NCBI GenBank assembly: GCA_023458555.1
Contig: JAEWYS010000009.1
Span: 1 to 18,940, forward strand
Length of the DNA: 18,940 nt
Source of the DNA: Bacteroidota bacterium
Lineage (GTDB): Bacteria > Bacteroidota > Bacteroidia > Cytophagales > Cytophagaceae
Reading direction: 5' to 3'
In this document: positions 15,527 through 18,940 of the stretch, piece after piece
Layout of the letters: the number at the start of each line of letters is the position of its first letter
Numbering within the stretch: position 1 is the stretch's first letter
The notes under the pieces: model-generated
What the model saw: only the letters and a program-made list of their open reading frames with translations
Database searches by the model: none
Told to the model about the DNA's origin: nothing
Translations under genes and position numbers: made by a program

Positions 15527-16270
15527 TTAATTAATTATTTCTCCCCTGTTATTCGCTAATTTCGCTTTCCATTTTTGGATGTCTTCTGTTGTCTGTCTCA
15601 CCCAATCTGTTACTTCGCCAACGACTTTCAATGGTGATTCCGAACGATATGAACGGGTCAGATTACCCGGGAATTTTTTATCTGTAACATTCGGATCGTT
15701 CTCAAAACTTCCCGTTGGCTCAACTATATAAACTCGTTCACGTTCGCCACCCTTTGCCAATGTTGCAGCAAGTCCGGCTCCATTAACTAAAGCTGTAAAG
15801 TAAATATGATTCATTTTGAGTTCAGGCTTGTAATTAGAATTTCCTCCTGCTGTTAGCAAATCGCCTATCTGCAAATCTGCTTTTGTTCCGTGATAAAAAG
15901 GACCTTTGTCAGATAGCTTTTCTCTAAATAGTTTTGCTAAATCAACGTACTTTTTCGCGCTGTCAGGGTCATTCAAACCTTCATAACATTTGGCAATGTT
16001 TGAATACAAGTCGGGAAAAGCACTCTGAACAGAATCGTCATTTGTTTTTAGCGCAAATTGTAAAGCGTTTTCCAGCCATTTTAATTTCTCAGAAATGTTT
16101 TTTTGATGTCTGGCTACATAATAAGCTGCGAGAAATTTTTCAAAGTCGTTTGTTCCTTCCTTCCACGCCTGAAGAAATAGCGTGCCTGCTTCTTCCAGGT
16201 TACCTTGATCTTCCATAGCCATTCCCTGAAGACAAAGTTTAACGATGTTGTTGGCTGATGAAAATTCCAT
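15527..16270 (-). CDS. arr: TPR-Arr fusion: NAD-dependent rifampin ADP-ribosyltransferase with N-terminal TPR-like region
   Basis: The protein has 247 residues. Residues about 10-118 are helical with TPR-like character: GNLEEAGTLFLQAWKEG, KLKWLENALQFALK, SNIAKCYEGLNDPDSAKKYVDLA. Residues 123 to about 235 match the Arr family: GPFYHGTKADLQIGDLLTAG (His127 at the NAD/rifamycin site), HIYFTALVNGAGLAA, VYIVEPTGSFENDPN (Asp192 at the catalytic acidic position), and KFPGNLTRSYRSESPLKVVG. Classical Arr enzymes are about 140 residues with no TPR part and inactivate rifamycins by ADP-ribosylating the C23 hydroxyl. Expected location is the cytosol. Arr genes are common cargo of mobile integron cassettes in Proteobacteria, and this one sits between cassette-like hairpin elements. 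The VOC gene lies 74 bp upstream on the same strand. Whether it confers rifampin resistance here, or uses another substrate, is not shown. Confidence 0.87.
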   Translation of the reverse strand: MEFSSANNIVKLCLQGMAMEDQGNLEEAGTLFLQAWKEGTNDFEKFLAAYYVARHQKNISEKLKWLENALQFALKTNDDSVQSAFPDLYSNIAKCYEGLNDPDSAKKYVDLAKLFREKLSDKGPFYHGTKADLQIGDLLTAGGNSNYKPELKMNHIYFTALVNGAGLAATLAKGGERERVYIVEPTGSFENDPNVTDKKFPGNLTRSYRSESPLKVVGEVTDWVRQTTEDIQKWKAKLANNRGEIIN

Positions 16271-16344
16271 ATTCTATTTATTATTAAAAATCTGTTTGTT
16301 TTTTTGATGGCCGGGGCTGGTAATATATTGTTTTCACAACGCAC

Positions 16345-16797
16345 TTATTTTTCATTTAATTGTTCTGCTAATCCAACTAAAAGTCCTTCAACCCCTCGAA
16401 TATAACAAAGCCGATATATATTCTCATACTGAACGATTTCTCCGACAAGTTCAGCTCCTTGCTTCGTAAGTCTGGACACCAACTCGTCAATGTTATCAAC
16501 CCTGAACATAACTCTCAGATACCCAAGAGAATTAACAGGGGCTGTTCTATGATCTGAAATGGTTGTTGGTGTTAGAAACCGTGAAAGTTCAAGTCGGCTG
16601 TATCCATCAGGGGTAACCATCATCGCAACTTCTACCGATTGATTCCCAAGTCCGGTTACTTGTCCGGCCCATTCACCTTCAACCATATCTCGTCCTTCAA
16701 GTTTCAGTCCTATCTCTGAAAAAAAAGATATTGCGTTATCAAGATTTTCAACAACGATACCAACATTGTTCATTTCAAGTAATTTACTTTTTTTCAT
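16345..16797 (-). CDS. VOC (glyoxalase/bleomycin-resistance fold) protein
   Basis: The protein has 150 residues from the ATG at 16797; a TTG five codons earlier is less likely. The paired beta-alpha-beta-beta-beta pattern of the VOC superfamily is plain: NNVGIVVENLDNAISFFSEIGLKLEG, then GYLRVMFRVDNIDELVSRLTKQGAELVGE and YIRGVEGLLVGLAEQL. The usual metal ligands appear changed: Asn where the first His is common (NNVGI), no His before the MFRVDNID strand, and Gly instead of Glu in LLVGLAE. It is therefore more likely a binding or sequestering protein, or an enzyme with a different centre, than a standard glyoxalase. It shares strand with the TPR-Arr gene 74 bp downstream, with no obvious hairpin element between them, so the two may form one cassette. 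Confidence 0.8.
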   Translation of the reverse strand: MKKSKLLEMNNVGIVVENLDNAISFFSEIGLKLEGRDMVEGEWAGQVTGLGNQSVEVAMMVTPDGYSRLELSRFLTPTTISDHRTAPVNSLGYLRVMFRVDNIDELVSRLTKQGAELVGEIVQYENIYRLCYIRGVEGLLVGLAEQLNEK

Positions 16798-16882
16798 ATT
16801 TTTTACTTTCAATTCTTAGCTTGTTTCCCCGGCTTGTTTAGAAATATCGGTTCACAATGACCGCCAATTCTCCAATATAGTA

Positions 16883-16938
16883 GGTGGTTGGCCGTTGGCG
16901 CAACCACGGCCAAGGGGCTGCCAACAAGGGCGAAAAAG
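16883..16938. repeat. Cassette-boundary element A (bistable hairpin)
   Basis: It is about 47 of 57 aligned positions identical to the left half of element B. It can fold two ways: TTGGCCGT (16888-16895) with ACGGCCAA (16906-16913), or GTGGTTG (16884-16890) with CAACCAC (16901-16907). The first stem is kept in element B through a G-U change. It follows the stop of the HEPN-like gene. It lacks the GCGGGG / CCCCGC inner core of elements B and C. Confidence 0.6.
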
Positions 16939-16974
16939 TTTTCACATCTATCTACCTGAAGCTGTAGCCGTTTT

Positions 16975-17724
16975 CTAATAAACTGTTTTTGAAATTTTTT
17001 CAACACCTGTTATTAAGTTATCAATATCTTTCATAGTCGGTTCTTCATCTTTTTTGTGGTCACAAAGATTTCTTATATCTCCAAGATGTTGAATGAATCT
17101 CCATGTTGGAGTATCAATTACTTCATTGTCCTTTAATGTTTGATTACAGTCATTTATAGTTGGATGCTGTTTTTTTATTGTCAATTTATGATTTACACAA
17201 ACTTGTTTTAGATGTCCTTCCAAAACAACACCTGCTACTGCTCCTGCCGCTCTCCAAAACCCTTTTTTATTCAGTTCTTTTGCAGTCTCAAGTTCGTTCT
17301 CAAAAATATCAGCTTGTAATATTTGCTTAATGTCGAACAAGGAACTTTCAAAACGTTTTTCGCAAGCCTTAAGAATTCCTATCTGGCTTTCAAAAATTGA
17401 CTTAGCAATCTCATAATCTTCAGGCGGAATTATTTTGTCATCAAATGTTCCTAATTCTAAACCCTTTTCGATTACTGGTGGAATATGTTGAAAATAATGT
17501 TTTAATCCTTTTTTTTCCTTATCGTTATAATACATTAAGGAGAAATCACTTAGTCGATTGGGTAGAATAACTTTAATAACAGAAATGGCTTCTGAGTACC
17601 AAATTTCAAAATCTTGTTTACTTTTTAGTAGGCTGTTGCTGCCCTTTATTTTTTTGTGAATTGCTTGCCCTGACTTTATAAGTGTCGAAATGTCAAGTTT
17701 GAGTTTATCAATATTTGATGTCAT
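16975..17724 (-). CDS. HEPN/DUF4145-like protein of unknown function
   Basis: The protein has 249 residues from the ATG at 17724. The open frame extends to 17841, but that extension reads straight through hairpin element C and is not credible coding sequence. The N-terminal half is charged and helical (possible coiled coil around residues 1-30). The C-terminal part GFWRAAGAVAGVVLEGHLKQV followed by FIQHLGDIRNLCDHKKDE resembles the DUF4145/HEPN group, with the pattern R-N-x-x-x-H (RNLCDH) that forms the RNase site in many HEPN toxins and defence proteins. I do not recognise a named family. RNase activity or phage defence is an inference from the motif and the accessory setting. It is AT-rich, and occupies its own unit between elements A and C. 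Confidence 0.6.
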   Translation of the reverse strand: MTSNIDKLKLDISTLIKSGQAIHKKIKGSNSLLKSKQDFEIWYSEAISVIKVILPNRLSDFSLMYYNDKEKKGLKHYFQHIPPVIEKGLELGTFDDKIIPPEDYEIAKSIFESQIGILKACEKRFESSLFDIKQILQADIFENELETAKELNKKGFWRAAGAVAGVVLEGHLKQVCVNHKLTIKKQHPTINDCNQTLKDNEVIDTPTWRFIQHLGDIRNLCDHKKDEEPTMKDIDNLITGVEKISKTVY

Positions 17725-17753
17725 TTTTTGTAGGGGAGTTTCTACGGTTACTA

Positions 17754-17886
17754 TATAACGTTTCGGGTATTGCCGAAGGCGGGGAAATTTAGCACTAAAG
17801 TTCAATCGAGAATCCCGAAACTTCGGGACACAAATGTCCAATCGAAACCGTTCAGCCCCGCTTTTGGCAATACCGTGTTAGCGGTA
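17754..17886. repeat. Cassette-boundary element C (attC-like site)
   Basis: The outer tetramers TAAC (17756-17759) and GTTA (17877-17880) are complementary. Inside them a 19-bp stem pairs 17766-17784 (GGTATTGCC...GCGGGG) with 17856-17874 (CCCCGC...GGCAATACC) with only two G-T positions. The central 71 nt hold two small hairpins (CCCGAA/TTCGGG, GGACA/TGTCC). The right end GTTAGCGGTA overlaps the stop codon of the HNH gene and is complementary to the other end of that gene's unit at 18653-18662. The size and layout resemble integron attC recombination sites. Confidence 0.7.
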
Positions 17887-18624
17887 GGTTTTCTTTCGTC
17901 CGTCAGCACTGTTATATAATGTTTTCAGTTCGTCAATTGTCAAAGTGTCTTTGTCACTATGCAACATTGAATGGCAGTTTGGGCAAACAGGTCTCAAGTC
18001 TTTGATAGGGTCAATTTCGTATGTTTCGCCAATGTCTGCAATTCTTGTCAAATGATGTACGTGAATAAACCCTTTCCCTATTTCGCCATATTCCATTCCA
18101 AAGTCAAAGTTGCAAACTGAACAAGTCGTTCCGTAATGCTCGATGCACAGTCGTCTGGCTAATGGATTGCGTTCATAAGAATTTACAGTAATTGTCCGTT
18201 TAGCTCCTTCAAATAATTGTCCCAAAAATTCAGTTGGGATTTCGTCTGAATATGGTTTGTCGCCTGTAAGTTCGGCTTCTTCAAGTGCTTCCTTTAAATT
18301 GTCTCTTAATTGCCAAACCCAAAATTGTTTTTCACTCCAACCGTTAAAAAATAAGTCCCAATACTTAAACTGCTGATTTTGTCTAACGGTAAAGTCAATG
18401 TCGTGTTTTTTAGCAATACGTTTGGCAAGTCGTCCGATTTGTAAATTTATAGGGCTGGCTGGCAGTTTTGCTTTTACTCCTAAAATTCGTCCAACTTGGC
18501 TTGCATATGCTTTGTGTCCGTCAAACGAATAAATTGTTTGAAAAACTGCTAAGTCTTCAGGTCGAGTTATTTCACTGTCTTGCAGTATTTCTAAAAATTG
18601 GTCTTTCGTTAATTCTGTTGCCAT
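17878..18624 (-). CDS. HNH endonuclease with N-terminal putative DNA-recognition region
   Basis: The protein has 248 residues. The C-terminal HNH domain is well formed: Cys168-x-x-Cys171 and Cys214-x-x-Cys217 make the zinc site, HVHHL (His190/His191) the catalytic histidines, and PNCHSMLH (Asn216, His218, His222) completes the H-N-H set. The N-terminal 150 residues are not a named domain that I recognise; they include a helical region (YASQVGRILGV, LQIGRLAKRI) that might recognise DNA. Proteins built this way are often restriction-like or McrA-like nucleases, so a defence role is plausible. No methyltransferase is nearby. The gene is enclosed exactly by complementary ends (17877-17886 and 18653-18662), with only 28 bp between the upstream end and the ATG, like a one-gene cassette. 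Confidence 0.85.
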   Translation of the reverse strand: MATELTKDQFLEILQDSEITRPEDLAVFQTIYSFDGHKAYASQVGRILGVKAKLPASPINLQIGRLAKRIAKKHDIDFTVRQNQQFKYWDLFFNGWSEKQFWVWQLRDNLKEALEEAELTGDKPYSDEIPTEFLGQLFEGAKRTITVNSYERNPLARRLCIEHYGTTCSVCNFDFGMEYGEIGKGFIHVHHLTRIADIGETYEIDPIKDLRPVCPNCHSMLHSDKDTLTIDELKTLYNSADGRKKTYR

Positions 18625-18642
18625 TATTTGTTCGGTGTCGGG

Positions 18643-18664
18643 GCGTTAAACTTACCGCTAACAC
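18643..18664. repeat. Cassette start of the HNH unit (GTTAGCGG end)
   Basis: On the minus strand this reads GTGTTAGCGGTAAG then TTTAACGCC. The first 12 bases, GTGTTAGCGGTA (18664-18653), are the exact inverse of 17875-17886 at the far end of the HNH gene. No second hairpin arm is visible in the 276 bases to the right, so this may be the outermost member of the array. Confidence 0.65.
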
Positions 18665-18940
18665 CTAAATATACGCAATAATACCTTCTAACACACAATC
18701 AACAAAACATAGCATAACTAAAATAAAATCAACACATTCAACCACAAATCAAAAAGCAATTACTATTGCGAGTTGCAAGTTATTTTGGCAAAAAATATAG
18801 TTATCGCGCATATGAATTTCATAGAAACCAATCCACATCAAACCCCATCCATAAATTAGACTTGTTGCGAAGCAGACTTTATTTCCCCCACTGCTCAAAA
18901 CTCTCCCCAATTCTCCCCCTGTTCTCCCCCCCCCTTCACC
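18665..18940. other. Non-coding right end, AT-rich then pyrimidine-rich
   Basis: I see no gene, tRNA or clear promoter here. The first 200 or so bases are AT-rich with no strong inverted repeat. The last 40 bases are C-rich with three TCTCCCC words spaced 10-11 bases apart (18902, 18912, 18923). No integrase or attI-like feature is visible. Confidence 0.5.

Noticed and set aside
16271..16344. Possible fourth attC-like element between the VOC and TPR-Arr genes
   Set aside because: There are only 74 bases, with a GCGTTGTG word and a CCGGGGCTGG word but no paired arms that I could confirm.
16868..17760. Complementary cassette ends for the HEPN-like unit (TACTATAT words at about 16873-16882 and 17749-17756)
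   Set aside because: Only eight contiguous bases match and the AAC/GTT core is not kept on one side. Chance cannot be excluded, so it was not claimed as a cassette border.
17725..17841. N-terminal extension of the HEPN-like open frame (39 residues)
   Set aside because: It reads through the long hairpin element C, whose base pairing explains the sequence better than coding; the ATG at 17724 gives a normal start.
18855..18880. Possible IS terminus (ATTAGACTTGTTGCGAAG)
   Set aside because: It looks like an insertion-sequence tip, but no transposase or partner repeat is in the window to support it.

Overview
The window looks like a chromosomal stretch from a Bacteroidota bacterium, most likely of the Sphingobacteriaceae or a neighbouring family. 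The evidence is two proteins with type IX secretion (T9SS) C-terminal tails (PNP motif), a BtuB/BtuG-type vitamin B12 locus, a promoter that fits the Bacteroidota -33/-7 consensus, few Shine-Dalgarno sequences, and TonB receptors with a carboxypeptidase-regulatory-like N-terminus. The genus is not provable from the sequence alone.

Layout. (1) 1-1608: the end of an IS3-type insertion sequence abuts, and appears to have decapitated, a NACHT-family NTPase gene of the kind found in bacterial NLR-like immunity. (2) 1642-7849, minus strand: a vitamin B12 uptake operon. A cobalamin riboswitch (7663-7849) is followed by a terminator-like hairpin touching the start codon, then a BtuB-like TonB receptor, a BtuG-like surface lipoprotein propeller, a large T9SS-exported multidomain protein, and an intrinsic terminator. 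(3) 7894-7970: an array of eleven degenerate 7-bp units (GTNNNAC). (4) 7975-12425: a metal-uptake module. TonB receptor, thioredoxin-like protein and ZIP transporter form one minus-strand operon, divergent from a DtxR/MntR-family regulator. A perfect 14-bp palindrome fills most of the spacer between the -33 and -7 elements of the operon promoter. (5) 12557-14306: a T9SS-secreted beta-propeller protein with its own terminator. (6) 14410-15321: an AhpD-like protein and a broken REP-associated (Y1/HUH) transposase gene with palindromes in and beside it.

(7) 15382-18664 is the most unusual part. Four unrelated small minus-strand genes (TPR-Arr rifampin ADP-ribosyltransferase, VOC protein, HEPN-like protein, HNH endonuclease) are separated by long hairpin-forming elements related to each other. 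The HNH gene is bounded by perfectly complementary GTTAGCGGTA / TACCGCTAAC ends next to an attC-like hairpin of about 130 bp. This is the architecture of integron gene cassettes, here without any integrase in view and in a Bacteroidota background. I read it as a cassette array or a related cassette-like system; only the HNH unit shows the complete signature.

How the genes work together: BtuB and BtuG should capture and import corrinoids under feedback from the riboswitch. The second TonB receptor, with ZIP, should bring in a divalent metal under control of the adjacent metalloregulator. The two ends of the window are AT-rich accessory DNA with defence-like and resistance-like cargo.
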